From Acetomicrobium thermoterrenum DSM 13490 (GTDB lineage Bacteria; Synergistota; Synergistia; Synergistales; Acetomicrobiaceae): a stretch of DNA of 52,394 bases. The notes below the pieces were generated by a model. It did no database searches, was not told the DNA's origin, and saw nothing but the letters and a program-made list of their open reading frames with translations. Below, in pieces: positions 1 through 8,295 of this stretch. The DNA is taken from contig NZ_FNPD01000012.1 of assembly GCF_900107215.1 (NCBI RefSeq), positions 1 to 52,394 of the forward strand, written 5' to 3'. A program made the position numbers and the translations under genes. The stretch's first letter is position 1, and every line of letters starts with the position of its first letter.

Positions 1-173
1 GCCTCATCTGCAAGCTCGAAGTAAGCCTTTATCAGTTCTCGGATGAAGGCCTTCATGATCCGAGAGATTTCGTCTTCAATTTCCGCTAATGTCCTGACCT
101 CGGAATCACCGAAGAATTCAAGCAACTCCTTGATGAAGTTTATTGCTATTTGTAGTAAAATATCCTTGTTCAA
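1..173 (-). CDS. Transposase N-terminal fragment (window edge)
   Basis: The minus strand reads 57 open codons from a TTG at 171-173 to the edge of the window. An SD (AGGAGGG, 179-185) sits six nt upstream of the TTG. The visible protein begins LNKDILLQIAINFIKELLEF and continues as acidic helix (SEVRTLAEIEDEISRIM). This resembles the helical N-terminus of ISLre2/UPF0236-type transposases, but that assignment comes from memory of the family and no catalytic residues are in view. The SD and start lie at the foot of a large hairpin (177-189 with 222-235). An alternative is an unrelated helical protein. Confidence 0.5.
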   Translation of the reverse strand, partial: MNKDILLQIAINFIKELLEFFGDSEVRTLAEIEDEISRIMKAFIRELIKAYFELADE

Positions 174-176
174 GTT

Positions 177-235
177 GGGACCCTCCTTTATGAGTTTTTG
201 TGTGCTACAAAGATTCTACCAAAAGGAGGGGTCCC
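177..235 (-). repeat. Inverted repeat trapping the transposase SD
   Basis: On the minus strand the arms GGGACCCCTCCTTT (235-222) and AAAGGAGGGTCCC (189-177) pair over 13 bp with a single bulged C and a 32-nt loop. The 3' arm contains the whole SD of the transposase, whose TTG starts three nt further on. In any transcript that reads in from outside, the SD would be double-stranded. A promoter inside the loop would make a transcript free of the trap. This design is known for IS10 and IS200; its use here is inferred. Confidence 0.6.
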
Positions 236-466
236 TTTCTTTTTACCTCTGAAAATCTCCTACAAATATTTTACGCGATCGGGACGGCATTTTTCAAAAA
301 TACCAATTGAAAATAATCTCGTAACGTGAACTACCCCTTCCTTACAAAAAAGGCTTCCTACTTCATAGTGGCCCTAGCAGACCAGCTCCGCAGGCGTAAC
401 TTTCCATGGTAGGGAAGCATTAGGCCGCTTCCAGAGCCAACGCCTTCTTCAGAATGAGCATTGTTT
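236..466. other. Intergenic region between IS fragment and metX
   Basis: No gene, RNA or clear terminator is visible here. It must contain the end of the left insertion sequence, but with only one end in the window the terminal repeat cannot be placed. The 3' end of metX is at 467. Confidence 0.5.
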
Positions 467-1570
467 TTAGTACAGCATAGTCCTCTTCCAGAAACCCCGC
501 AAAATGTCGTCCAGTTGATCCAAGTCTATAAGAAAGGCGTCATGCCCGTTATCGCTCTCTATTTCGTCGTAAAAGGCTTCGACGCCAGCTTCCCTGGCTT
601 CGGAGACTATCCCTTCAACCTGCCAATTGGGAAAGAGAAGATCGCTCGATATGCCCACGGCCAAAAGCTGGCCGCCAATCATTGAAAGCGCTTTCTTAAC
701 CCCTCCCCTGCCCTCTCCTATATCGTGCAAATCCATAGCCCTGGTCAAGTATAGATAGCAATTCGCATCAAACCTTTGCACCAACTTTTCGCCATGATGG
801 TGAATATAGGTCTCGATCTTGAATTTGCCGTCCCAATCCCAGGGAGCGCCGAAGGCCAGCTCCCTCATGTATCTTTTGACAAAAGTTTCCTCGCTCCTGT
901 AGGTGATCATGGCCAACATCCTCGCGATGGCGAGTCCTCGTTCCGGAGGAGCCGAATCGTAATAATCTCCTCCTCGCCATTGGGGATCTGCCATTATCGC
1001 CTGGCGCTGAACCTCGTTGAATGCAATCGCCTGAGGATACGTAAAGGCGGGAGCTGCTATCACTACTGAACGTTTTACGGCTTCAGGAAACATCACGGCC
1101 CACTCCAAAGCTTGCATCCCGCCCAAAGAACCTCCGATTACACATTCGAGTTTCTCGATGCCAATGATCTTTAAGGCTTCATGCTGCGCTTTCACCATAT
1201 CCCTAACGGAGAATACAGGAAAACGCATACCGTAGGGACGCCCGTCGTCATCGCAAGGGCTCAAGGGCGAAGTGCTCCCGTAGGGGCTCCCCAAGACGTT
1301 GAAGCAAAGAACGCAGAACCTCTCTGTATCGATGGCCTTGCCAGGGCCAACCAAAGGATCCCACCACGCCTCAGGCAATCCGGGGACATCAGGGCCGGCG
1401 ACATGATGGCTCCCGGTAAGGGCATGACATACCAGTACCACTCCTCTGGCATCTAAAGACCCGTACACGGCATAGGCCTGCCTGACCTTTTTTAATACCC
1501 TGCCGGACTCCAAATGAAGCTCTGGTATCTCGACCATTCCAATGGTTTCTTCCAGAAACTTACTTACCAC
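467..1570 (-). CDS. metX: Homoserine O-acetyltransferase
   Basis: This enzyme transfers an acyl group (usually acetyl) from CoA to homoserine, giving the substrate used by MetY. The 367-aa protein has the alpha/beta-hydrolase fold. The nucleophile is Ser148 in GGSLGGMQ, with Asp310 (SSDLLFP) and His343 (NGHDAF) completing the triad. The MetX signature NVLGSPYGSTSPLSP lies at 91-105. The GTG start at 1570 is preceded by a weak SD (AAGGCGGG); an internal ATG at codon 12 is the alternative. It follows metY by 25 nt and shares its SAM-I riboswitch, so expression should fall when SAM is plentiful. Acetyl rather than succinyl specificity is inferred from the family. Confidence 0.93.
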   Translation of the reverse strand: MVSKFLEETIGMVEIPELHLESGRVLKKVRQAYAVYGSLDARGVVLVCHALTGSHHVAGPDVPGLPEAWWDPLVGPGKAIDTERFCVLCFNVLGSPYGSTSPLSPCDDDGRPYGMRFPVFSVRDMVKAQHEALKIIGIEKLECVIGGSLGGMQALEWAVMFPEAVKRSVVIAAPAFTYPQAIAFNEVQRQAIMADPQWRGGDYYDSAPPERGLAIARMLAMITYRSEETFVKRYMRELAFGAPWDWDGKFKIETYIHHHGEKLVQRFDANCYLYLTRAMDLHDIGEGRGGVKKALSMIGGQLLAVGISSDLLFPNWQVEGIVSEAREAGVEAFYDEIESDNGHDAFLIDLDQLDDILRGFWKRTMLY

Positions 1571-1595
1571 GGACAGTTTACCCGCCTTCTTTTTT

Positions 1596-2879
1596 TTAAA
1601 TTGAACTTAAGGCGCGATCGAGGTCGTCGATAATGTCCTCTACATCCTCAAGCCCTATGCTCAATCGCACCAATCCGTCCTCTATTCCCGCCTTTTCCAG
1701 CTCCTCTCTGCTTAGTTGGCTGTGGGTGGTTGAGGCAGGATGAATGGCCATGCTCCGGGCATCCCCTATGTTCGCTATGATCGAAAAGAGGTTCAAGCTG
1801 TTCAGAAACTTCCTCCCCGCCTCAATTCCTCCCTTCAAGCAGAAAGCTATCATGCCGCCATATCCCTCTCGGAAGTACTTTTTCGCCCTCTCGTGATGGG
1901 GGTGGCTCTCCAAGCCGGGATAGGATACCCAAGCTACTTCCTCGCGTTCTTCCAGGAATCTGGCAACGGCAAGGGCGTTTTCGCTGTGCTTTTTCATCCT
2001 GAGAGACAAGGTGCCGATGCTCATCCAAAGAAGATAGGCATCGAAGGGGGACATGCACCCTCCAATATCCCTCAGAGCGCAGGCACGCAGCTTGGTCGCC
2101 AGCGCTTTTGTACCGAAGGCCTCGGAAAACACCACCCCGTGATATGCCTCCTCCGGCTCGGTAAATTCCGGCCATTTCTTCATACTTCCCCAATCAACGT
2201 TACCACCGTCTACAACTACTCCCCCTATGATGTTGCCAAAACCGCTGAGATATTTAGTAGCCGAATGGACCACTACATTTGCGCCCCATTCCACCGGCCG
2301 ACAGAGGGCAGGAGACATGAAAGTATTGTCCACTATCAGCAAGGCTTCGTTATCTCTCGCTATGACAGCAAGCTCCTCAAGGGGAGCTACGTTCAGGCTT
2401 GGATTTCCCACTGTCTCGGTTATTATGCAACGAGTTTTCGGAGATACAGCTTTTGCCACTTCCTCCGGATCGTCCGTATCAACGACACTTACTTCCACGC
2501 CGAATTTAGAAAAGATATTCGAAAGCAAAGTCAAAGTCCCGCCATATACCTTGCGTCCCAATATCACGTGGTCGTCCTTTTTGCAGATTAAAGAAAGCAA
2601 TTGATTGAAGGCCGCCTGCCCCGACGAAGTGGCAACGGCAGCCGAACCACTTTCAAGGTCTGCAATTACCTCTTCAAAAGCTGCCACCGTAGGGTTTCCG
2701 ATTCGAGAATATATGAAACCTTCCTTTTTTAGCTCAAACAGAGACGCGGCCTCCTCGGCGGAACCGAACTTGTAACCCGCCGTCAAATATATGGGAAGTC
2801 CAAAGGATCCCGTGCTCGGATCATGATCCCACCCCGAGTGAAGCGCCCTGGTCGAAAATCCTTTTAAATCTTTTTCCAA
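1596..2879 (-). CDS. metY: O-acetylhomoserine sulfhydrylase (aminocarboxypropyltransferase)
   Basis: This PLP enzyme makes homocysteine directly from O-acetylhomoserine and sulfide. The 427 aa match the usual MetY length, longer than cystathionine gamma-synthase. Visible marks are the N-terminal TRALHSG, the YSRIGNPT motif near residue 55, and the PLP-lysine segment HSATKYLSGFG near residue 210. C-terminal GDARSMAIHPASTTHSQL is typical of the family. The start is TTG at 2879, nine nt after a strong SD (AAAGGAGG). It is first in the metY-metX operon, directly behind the SAM-I riboswitch terminator. Its product feeds MetH, encoded just upstream. Confidence 0.94.
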   Translation of the reverse strand: MEKDLKGFSTRALHSGWDHDPSTGSFGLPIYLTAGYKFGSAEEAASLFELKKEGFIYSRIGNPTVAAFEEVIADLESGSAAVATSSGQAAFNQLLSLICKKDDHVILGRKVYGGTLTLLSNIFSKFGVEVSVVDTDDPEEVAKAVSPKTRCIITETVGNPSLNVAPLEELAVIARDNEALLIVDNTFMSPALCRPVEWGANVVVHSATKYLSGFGNIIGGVVVDGGNVDWGSMKKWPEFTEPEEAYHGVVFSEAFGTKALATKLRACALRDIGGCMSPFDAYLLWMSIGTLSLRMKKHSENALAVARFLEEREEVAWVSYPGLESHPHHERAKKYFREGYGGMIAFCLKGGIEAGRKFLNSLNLFSIIANIGDARSMAIHPASTTHSQLSREELEKAGIEDGLVRLSIGLEDVEDIIDDLDRALSSI

Positions 2880-2904
2880 CTGATTAGCCTCCTTTGGTGA
2901 AGTT

Positions 2905-2945
2905 TAATTAAAAAGCCTTCTCCCTCAAGAGGGAAGAAGGCTTTT
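2905..2945 (-). terminator. Intrinsic terminator of the SAM-I riboswitch
   Basis: A near-perfect hairpin pairs 2911-2926 with 2929-2945, with one bulged A, and a T-rich tail follows on the minus strand. It lies between the SAM aptamer and the metY SD. It is therefore the expression platform: SAM binding should favour the terminator. The symmetric A/T flanks mean it could also stop plus-strand transcription. Confidence 0.85.
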
Positions 2946-2954
2946 CGCTCGTCC

Positions 2955-3062
2955 CTCTCATCATTCAACCTTTCGGTTGCAGGTTTTGGCACCACGCTCC
3001 CCAAAGGGTAAGCAGGTTGCCGGGCTTCGCAGGGCCAGTCCCTCCGCCGCTCTGGATAAGAG
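2955..3062 (-). promoter_or_regulatory. SAM-I (S-box) riboswitch aptamer
   Basis: The minus strand shows the S-box consensus in order: P1 5' strand CTCTTATC (3062-3055), GGCGGAGGGACTGGCCC, AAGCCCGGCAACC, GGTGCCAA, a P4 hairpin (AACCGAAAGGTT), and P1 3' strand GATGAGAG (2962-2955). P1 pairs over 8 bp. The class binds S-adenosylmethionine and terminates transcription when SAM is high. It controls metY and metX. Because no terminator is seen after the upstream hydrolase gene, transcripts from metH could also enter it. Confidence 0.96.
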
Positions 3063-3071
3063 TTCCAAAAT

Positions 3072-3126
3072 ATTTTATCAGTATTTACGCGTTGCCTAAT
3101 GATACCATTTTTCCGTCAATTTTCAA
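3072..3126 (-). promoter_or_regulatory. Candidate promoters for metYX
   Basis: Two minus-strand candidates precede the S-box. One is TTGAAA (3126-3121), 16-nt spacer, TATCAT (3104-3099). The other is an extended -10, TGATAAAAT (3080-3072), which would start RNA right at P1 but has a poor -35. The first overlaps the stop region of the hydrolase gene. Confidence 0.4.
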
Positions 3127-3965
3127 TCGGAGGCTGCAAACTTTTCAAAGTTGCAGCCAAATATGGACTTTAAAAAGTCGTCACTCATATCAAGTTGGGC
3201 TAAAAGCCTCTTATATCGCTCTAACGAAAGAATGGGATAATCGCTCCCGTAAAGGAACTTTCCGGCCAATCCCGCCGCTTCGATGGCTTTAAAAATAGTC
3301 GGGCCATAAAGAAAGGGAGCAGCTGCCGTATCGTAATATGCGTTTTTTAGGGCGAGCTTCATCTCGGGCATCATCTCGTAAATCCAAAGCCCGCCGCCGA
3401 AGTGTGCAAAGATCACTTTTACTTCAGGGTGATTGAGACAAAAGGCCGCCGCTTCCTTAGGACCCACATTACCCTTTCCGGGGTAATCATGGCCGACGGG
3501 TTCCGCGGTATGAATCATCACAAACATGTTCATCTCGTAGCACGCAGCAGCAAGCCTCCACGTTTCCCTGGGATCGGTGATGTCGAAATCCTGCCCTTGA
3601 GGAAAGATCTCGCCTACCCCTATCAGCCCTTCCTCCCTGCATCTTTCTATCTCCTTTACGGCGCCTTTCACTAGGGGGGGCACCACCGCCATTCCCTTAA
3701 AACGGTCGGGGTGCTCTTTCACTGCTCGGATTACGTAATCGTTGCAGAGCTTACATAAAGCCAGATCGCTGAAGGAAAAACCGAATATAAGGCTTTGGGC
3801 GATGCCATCGGCATCCATTTGAGCGATCACGTCATCCGCAGTTGCCCATCTGTGCACCTTGCCTCTGGCGAGCATTCCGAAATAGGGCTCACTTTCAGCG
3901 ATCCTCTCCCAATCGCGTATGACCTCCGGAGGATATACGTGGACATGACAATCAACGATCCTCAC
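3123..3965 (-). CDS. Amidohydrolase family 2 (COG2159-type) metal-dependent hydrolase
   Basis: This is a TIM-barrel hydrolase of the Amidohydro_2 family, 280 aa. Metal-ligand motifs are visible: DCHVHV near the N-terminus (residues 5-10), a central HTAEP histidine, the AHFGG histidine, and the late aspartate in GSDYP. Members include decarboxylases and hydrolases; the substrate cannot be read here. Its GTG start overlaps the metF stop by four nt (GTGA), which implies translational coupling to a folate enzyme. It is the last gene before the S-box. A role in methionine, folate or methylthio metabolism is an inference from position only. Confidence 0.8.
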   Translation of the reverse strand: MRIVDCHVHVYPPEVIRDWERIAESEPYFGMLARGKVHRWATADDVIAQMDADGIAQSLIFGFSFSDLALCKLCNDYVIRAVKEHPDRFKGMAVVPPLVKGAVKEIERCREEGLIGVGEIFPQGQDFDITDPRETWRLAAACYEMNMFVMIHTAEPVGHDYPGKGNVGPKEAAAFCLNHPEVKVIFAHFGGGLWIYEMMPEMKLALKNAYYDTAAAPFLYGPTIFKAIEAAGLAGKFLYGSDYPILSLERYKRLLAQLDMSDDFLKSIFGCNFEKFAASD

Positions 3966-4876
3966 AAAAGAGCCTCCTCATTATTTTTGTCATTTACGAA
4001 CCCCTCTCGCAGGGTTTCTATGTTAGAGGTTATTTTTCTTGCAACATGTGCCTTATTCATCGTATATAAATGTATCCCTCTCACTCCAGAGGCTATCAGA
4101 TCCACTATCTGGTCCGTCGCGTAGGCAATGCCTGCTTCTTCCAGTGAACGAGGATCGTCGGCGTACCTGTGAAGAATCCTGACGAACTTCTTCGGCAGCG
4201 AGGCGCCGCAAAGGGTTACTATCCTTTCGATTTGATTTTTGTTCACCACCGGCATAATTCCTGCCGATATGGGCACTTCTATGCCCGCAATGCTCGTCCG
4301 CTCAACAAAACGATAAAAGAGCTCGTTGTCGAAAAACAGTTGAGTTACCAAAAAATCCACGCCGGCATCAACTTTTTGCTTCAAATAGTGCAGGTCCTTA
4401 ATCGGATCATCGCACTCTATGTGCCCTTCCGGATAGGCGGCCCCGCCAATCGCTATCTTCTCTCCGTACCTCTCTCGTAAAAATTTAACCAAATCGATAG
4501 CATGACTAAAGTCTCCTCCAACAAAGGGGCTTACGGCTTCCTGCGGAGGATCCCCTCTTAAGGCTAAAATGTTATGAACACCACTCTCTAGAAGAAGATC
4601 AACCACCCCCACCACCTCATCCCGCGTAGAGCCGATGCATGTCAAATGGGCTAGGGATTCGATGTCATAGACGTTTTTAACATCTATGGCTATCTGCGGT
4701 GACCTATCCCGGGTTGACCCGCCTGCGCCGTAAGTTACACTTATAAAGTCGGGCGACAGACCTTTGAGGTCATCCAAAGTGCTGTAAATCCTATCCAGAG
4801 GCGTCGTAGGCTTTGGAGGAAAAATCTCGAAAGAAAATACGAACTTATTCCTCTCAAAAATATCTTTGATTTTCAA
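3962..4876 (-). CDS. metF: 5,10-methylenetetrahydrofolate reductase
   Basis: This flavoenzyme reduces methylene-THF to methyl-THF, the methyl donor of MetH. At 304 aa it is the short bacterial form without the eukaryotic SAM-binding domain. Family motifs are FEIFPPKP near residue 17 (catalytic Glu), VTYGAGGSTRDR near 48-59, LALRGDPP near 105 (flavin-contacting Asp), and TQLFFD. The start is TTG at 4876, with a G-rich SD (AAGGGGG) that overlaps the metH stop region. It lies 15 nt after metH and overlaps the hydrolase gene at its 3' end, so the three are almost certainly one operon. Confidence 0.94.
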   Translation of the reverse strand: MKIKDIFERNKFVFSFEIFPPKPTTPLDRIYSTLDDLKGLSPDFISVTYGAGGSTRDRSPQIAIDVKNVYDIESLAHLTCIGSTRDEVVGVVDLLLESGVHNILALRGDPPQEAVSPFVGGDFSHAIDLVKFLRERYGEKIAIGGAAYPEGHIECDDPIKDLHYLKQKVDAGVDFLVTQLFFDNELFYRFVERTSIAGIEVPISAGIMPVVNKNQIERIVTLCGASLPKKFVRILHRYADDPRSLEEAGIAYATDQIVDLIASGVRGIHLYTMNKAHVARKITSNIETLREGFVNDKNNEEALL

Positions 4877-4891
4877 TTTATGTATACCCCC

Positions 4892-7300
4892 TTATCGACC
4901 AAGCAGTTTTTCGACCAGACGAACGGCGCTCAAGGCGTCGGGAGCATAACCGTCTGCGCCTATATGGTCGGCATAGTTTTGCGAAACCGCCGCTCCGCCT
5001 ATTATAACTTTGACCGACAGATTTTCTCCTTTGATTTTCCTTGTTACCCTCTCCATTTCACTCATCGTCGTGGTCATGAGGGCCGACAACCCTACTATTT
5101 GGGCTTCTCCCTTCCTTGCCTCTTCGAGTATCTTCTCCAGCGCCACGTCTTTGCCAAGATCTATAACTTTGTATCCATGGCTTTTCAAAACCATGGATAC
5201 TATATTTTTTCCTATGTCATGAATATCGCCCGCCACCGTGGCCATTAGGATGCATCCCCGGTCTTTCAGGGTTCCTCCTCTGCTTAATACTGCTTGCTCC
5301 ACGAGATCGCACACGCCTTGTGCCGCCTCGGCAGAAGAAATGAGTTGGGGCAAGAAGTAGTCGCCACATTCGTACAATCTGCCCACCTCCTCCAAAGCGG
5401 GGAGGACAACGTCATTTATCAGAGCCAAAGGCTCTCCTCCCTCGCTCAAAAACCTCCTGGCGACGGCCAAAACGCCCCCCCTGTCACCCTGTACGATCAT
5501 GCCCTTCATCTGTTCTATCGGGCTCGAGGCGCCTTCCTTCTTCTCAGGGGAAGAGGTGTCTTTTTCCTCTGACTTTAAAGACCTCGCCCAAGTTATATAG
5601 CCTGATGCCCCTTTATCCCGTCCGACCAAAAGATTGCAAGCCATCATCAGGGAAGCGAAGCTTTCGTCCAACGGGTTTGCTATCACCGAATCCAATCCAG
5701 CGCCTGCTGCCATGGTGAGAAAAGCATTGTTCAAAAGAGGCCTGTTGGGCAAACCGTGCGATACGTTGCTGACACCCATTATGGTAAAAAGGTCAAGCTT
5801 TTTAAACGCCCTGAGTGCCTCTAGCGTGACAACTCCGGCTCTCCCATCTGCGGCCACTGACATGGTAAGGGGATCTACGAACAGTCTCGATTTCGAAAAA
5901 CTCATCTCGTCGGCAAGAGCGCAAACCTTTTCTACGGCCTTTATTCTCCCTTCCACCGTCTCCGATATACCATCCTCGTCTATGGCAAGCACGACCAGGC
6001 AAGCGCCGTACCTCTTTGCAAGTTCTATGCCCTTAATTAACTTTTCCCTTTCGGCAGTCACGGAATTAATCAAGGGAATTCCTGCAACGTGAATCAACCC
6101 CTCCTCAAGGACGTCAGCTTCGTCGGCATCAATGGAGATGGGGAGGGTGCAGGCGCTTTCTACGGCCTCGACCGCCTCTCGGATCGCCCTTTTTCTGTCG
6201 ATGCCGGGCAGACTGATATTGACGTCTATCACCTGGGATCCTGAACTGCTTTGTCTTCTCGCCTCCTCCGAGAGGGCATCCCACTTGTACTGAGCCACCT
6301 CATCCCTTATGGGCGACTTTCTCGATACGTTTATCCTTTCACCTACGACGACTATAGGCTCACCGGCTCCCGCAAAAACCAACCTGCTCCTGCTTGCCAA
6401 GGCCGCCTTTTCGACTTTCCGGGGACGTAGGGGTTTTTCTTGCGAAGCAACGCCTTTCAAATGAGCTATATGTTCAGGGGTTGTGCCGCAGCAACCGCCT
6501 ACGACGGAAGCTCCCGCCCGAATTAATTCGCGCCCTTCCTCGGCAAATTCCCTTGGATCGAAGTCCTCCTTTCCGGGGGTACCTGCGTTCGGATAGGCAA
6601 AGATTGGGATTCCTGCATTAAGGTAGAGTTTCTTGACTATTTCTCTTGCGAGATCCGGTCCAAAGCCGCAGTTAACGCCCACAGCACAGGCTCCTATCAT
6701 CCTCGCCCAGTGGGCAACCACCTCCGGCGGACTTCCAGTTATGGTACGCCCATTGCGTTCGAAGGTGAAGGAAACCACGAAAGGAATATGGGCTGCTACA
6801 TCTTTAATGGCTAATACAGCGGCCTTCGCCTCTTTTATGTCCATCTGCGTTTCGATCAGAAAAAAGTCCACTCCGCCGTCTCTCAACCCGATAGCCTGCT
6901 CTTTGTATGCTTCGTAGGCCTCTTCGAAACTTAAGTTTCCAAGAGGCCTTATAAGTTCGCCCAAGGGACCCATGGAACCCGCCACATAGGCGTCCCATCC
7001 TTCTGCAGCTCGTCTGGCAATGCGTGCAGCCTCCTCATTTATCCGCCGTGCCTTTTCGCCCATCCCCCTATAGCTCAGCTTTATCGGGCTCGCACCAAAG
7101 GAGTTGGTCTCAACGACGGAAGCGCCGGATCTGAGGTACTCTTTGTGGATATCGAGCACTACATCGGGGGCGATCAGATTCATCTCCTCCGGCAACATTG
7201 GCGGCCGCCATCCCTTCTCGGAGAGCATAGTGCCCATTCCGCCATCCAGCACCAATACCCTATCGAGGGAGGTAATCAAGTCAACAAATTTCAGCGGCAA
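4892..7300 (-). CDS. metH: Cobalamin-dependent methionine synthase, short form
   Basis: This enzyme methylates homocysteine to methionine with methyl-THF through bound cobalamin. The 802-aa protein contains, in order, the homocysteine domain with zinc cysteines (Cys211, Cys270, Cys271), the pterin domain starting around 355, the helical cap, and the B12 domain with the lower-ligand motif DIHDIG (Asp692, His694, Gly697). It ends right after the B12 domain, so the SAM-dependent reactivation domain of E. coli MetH is absent. The chosen TTG at 7300 has GGAAAGG about 12 nt upstream. Longer in-frame starts run into the divergent gene's promoter. No metE is seen in the window. Confidence 0.93.
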   Translation of the reverse strand: MPLKFVDLITSLDRVLVLDGGMGTMLSEKGWRPPMLPEEMNLIAPDVVLDIHKEYLRSGASVVETNSFGASPIKLSYRGMGEKARRINEEAARIARRAAEGWDAYVAGSMGPLGELIRPLGNLSFEEAYEAYKEQAIGLRDGGVDFFLIETQMDIKEAKAAVLAIKDVAAHIPFVVSFTFERNGRTITGSPPEVVAHWARMIGACAVGVNCGFGPDLAREIVKKLYLNAGIPIFAYPNAGTPGKEDFDPREFAEEGRELIRAGASVVGGCCGTTPEHIAHLKGVASQEKPLRPRKVEKAALASRSRLVFAGAGEPIVVVGERINVSRKSPIRDEVAQYKWDALSEEARRQSSSGSQVIDVNISLPGIDRKRAIREAVEAVESACTLPISIDADEADVLEEGLIHVAGIPLINSVTAEREKLIKGIELAKRYGACLVVLAIDEDGISETVEGRIKAVEKVCALADEMSFSKSRLFVDPLTMSVAADGRAGVVTLEALRAFKKLDLFTIMGVSNVSHGLPNRPLLNNAFLTMAAGAGLDSVIANPLDESFASLMMACNLLVGRDKGASGYITWARSLKSEEKDTSSPEKKEGASSPIEQMKGMIVQGDRGGVLAVARRFLSEGGEPLALINDVVLPALEEVGRLYECGDYFLPQLISSAEAAQGVCDLVEQAVLSRGGTLKDRGCILMATVAGDIHDIGKNIVSMVLKSHGYKVIDLGKDVALEKILEEARKGEAQIVGLSALMTTTMSEMERVTRKIKGENLSVKVIIGGAAVSQNYADHIGADGYAPDALSAVRLVEKLLGR

Positions 7301-7351
7301 GTCAAAATCACACCTTTCCCTGCTATGATATATTGTCACAAATATATACAC

Positions 7352-7400
7352 TATAATGAGATGTATTCTACTCAAAGGGAGGGAAAATTTCACGTGAAAT
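7352..7400 (+). promoter_or_regulatory. Candidate -10 box and palindrome at the divergent metH/hypothetical start
   Basis: A perfect TATAAT lies at 7352-7357 on the plus strand without a good -35. A 14-bp perfect palindrome, ATTTCACGTGAAAT (7387-7400), spans the GTG start of the downstream gene. It could be an operator or a chance palindrome. Confidence 0.3.
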
Positions 7401-8272
7401 ATCCAAATTTCAAAAATGACACTCGATGGCACATCTTTTACACCATGAAAAAACTCAAGATCGCACTTGAAAAACCTTCGACGCAGCCAAGGGGCAGGGA
7501 AATACTTGAAATAATAGATCGCAACTTAAGAGGGCTTAATACCGACGAAGCCATAACTCCCCCTATCGAAGGTCTATCGAAAGCCCTATCTGTTGTAGAT
7601 AAGATCATTTTGGGCATAAATTTTGGAGCGCCGGAATGGCCTAATAAACTCCTGGACCTGTACGGTCCTCCCGTTAAATGTTACGTCACGCCTTTTATAG
7701 AGGAAGATTTCCCCTTAAGCGACATGCAGAAGTTCTTCCCCAACTGGGAACAACCCTGTGAATGGTACTTACTGCCCTTTGATTTAGAGGAACAGGATTC
7801 CCCCTTAAACCTTCAATTTTTGTCCAAACATCTGGATAGAGCGTGGGCCATGTATGAAAACAAGGCTTATAACCGTTTTGCTCTTATCTTCTCGCCTGCC
7901 CTTTCGCTTTTGACATACAGCTATGAGAGGTTCGCCTGGAAAGACCTAGAGGCCTTCGATTGGCCGGAGAAGATAAAAGAATGGTTTGCCCTTTTGTCTC
8001 ATTATACTGCCGAGAATGCCGTCTCATCCCATGTATGGGATTGGCAATGGGATGAGATAGTCTATGCCACATCCTTGTTCCTCGACAATATCCCCCCCTG
8101 TCAAAACAAGGAAAAAGCACTGGACATAAAAAATATCCTCATCGCCGGTTCCATCGTGGCCTCCTACAAAGTTCATAGCGGAGCATCGCTTGAGGAATTA
8201 ACTTCCCTGGAAAGGCTGATCGCCTTTGCATGCGACGGCAGTCTGTTCTTATCGCGATATCAAATGTCTTGA
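7394..8272 (+). CDS. Unrecognised 292-aa protein
   Basis: I do not recognise this protein. The GTG at 7394 is chosen because AGGGAGGG ends ten nt upstream; an in-frame ATG at 7361 has no SD, and an ATG at 7445 is another option. The sequence has no signal peptide or obvious membrane segment. It is rich in aromatic residues, with a Trp cluster (SSHVWDWQWDEI) near residue 220 and a conserved-looking GINFGAPEWPNK near residue 75. It is divergent from metH and only 23 nt from dcd, so the two are probably co-transcribed. That could suggest a link to nucleotide metabolism, but nothing in the protein proves it. Confidence 0.75.
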   Translation: MKYPNFKNDTRWHIFYTMKKLKIALEKPSTQPRGREILEIIDRNLRGLNTDEAITPPIEGLSKALSVVDKIILGINFGAPEWPNKLLDLYGPPVKCYVTPFIEEDFPLSDMQKFFPNWEQPCEWYLLPFDLEEQDSPLNLQFLSKHLDRAWAMYENKAYNRFALIFSPALSLLTYSYERFAWKDLEAFDWPEKIKEWFALLSHYTAENAVSSHVWDWQWDEIVYATSLFLDNIPPCQNKEKALDIKNILIAGSIVASYKVHSGASLEELTSLERLIAFACDGSLFLSRYQMS

Positions 8273-8295
8273 ATTTCGAAGGAGGGCGACGATAC

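Noticed and set aside
1740-2591. 283-codon plus-strand frame opposite metY
   Set aside because: It has no SD, no recognisable protein character, and lies wholly antisense to a clear metY gene.
7301-7432. N-terminal extension of metH
   Set aside because: The extra residues do not resemble MetH, and the extension would cover the divergent gene's promoter and start. TTG 7300 has an SD.
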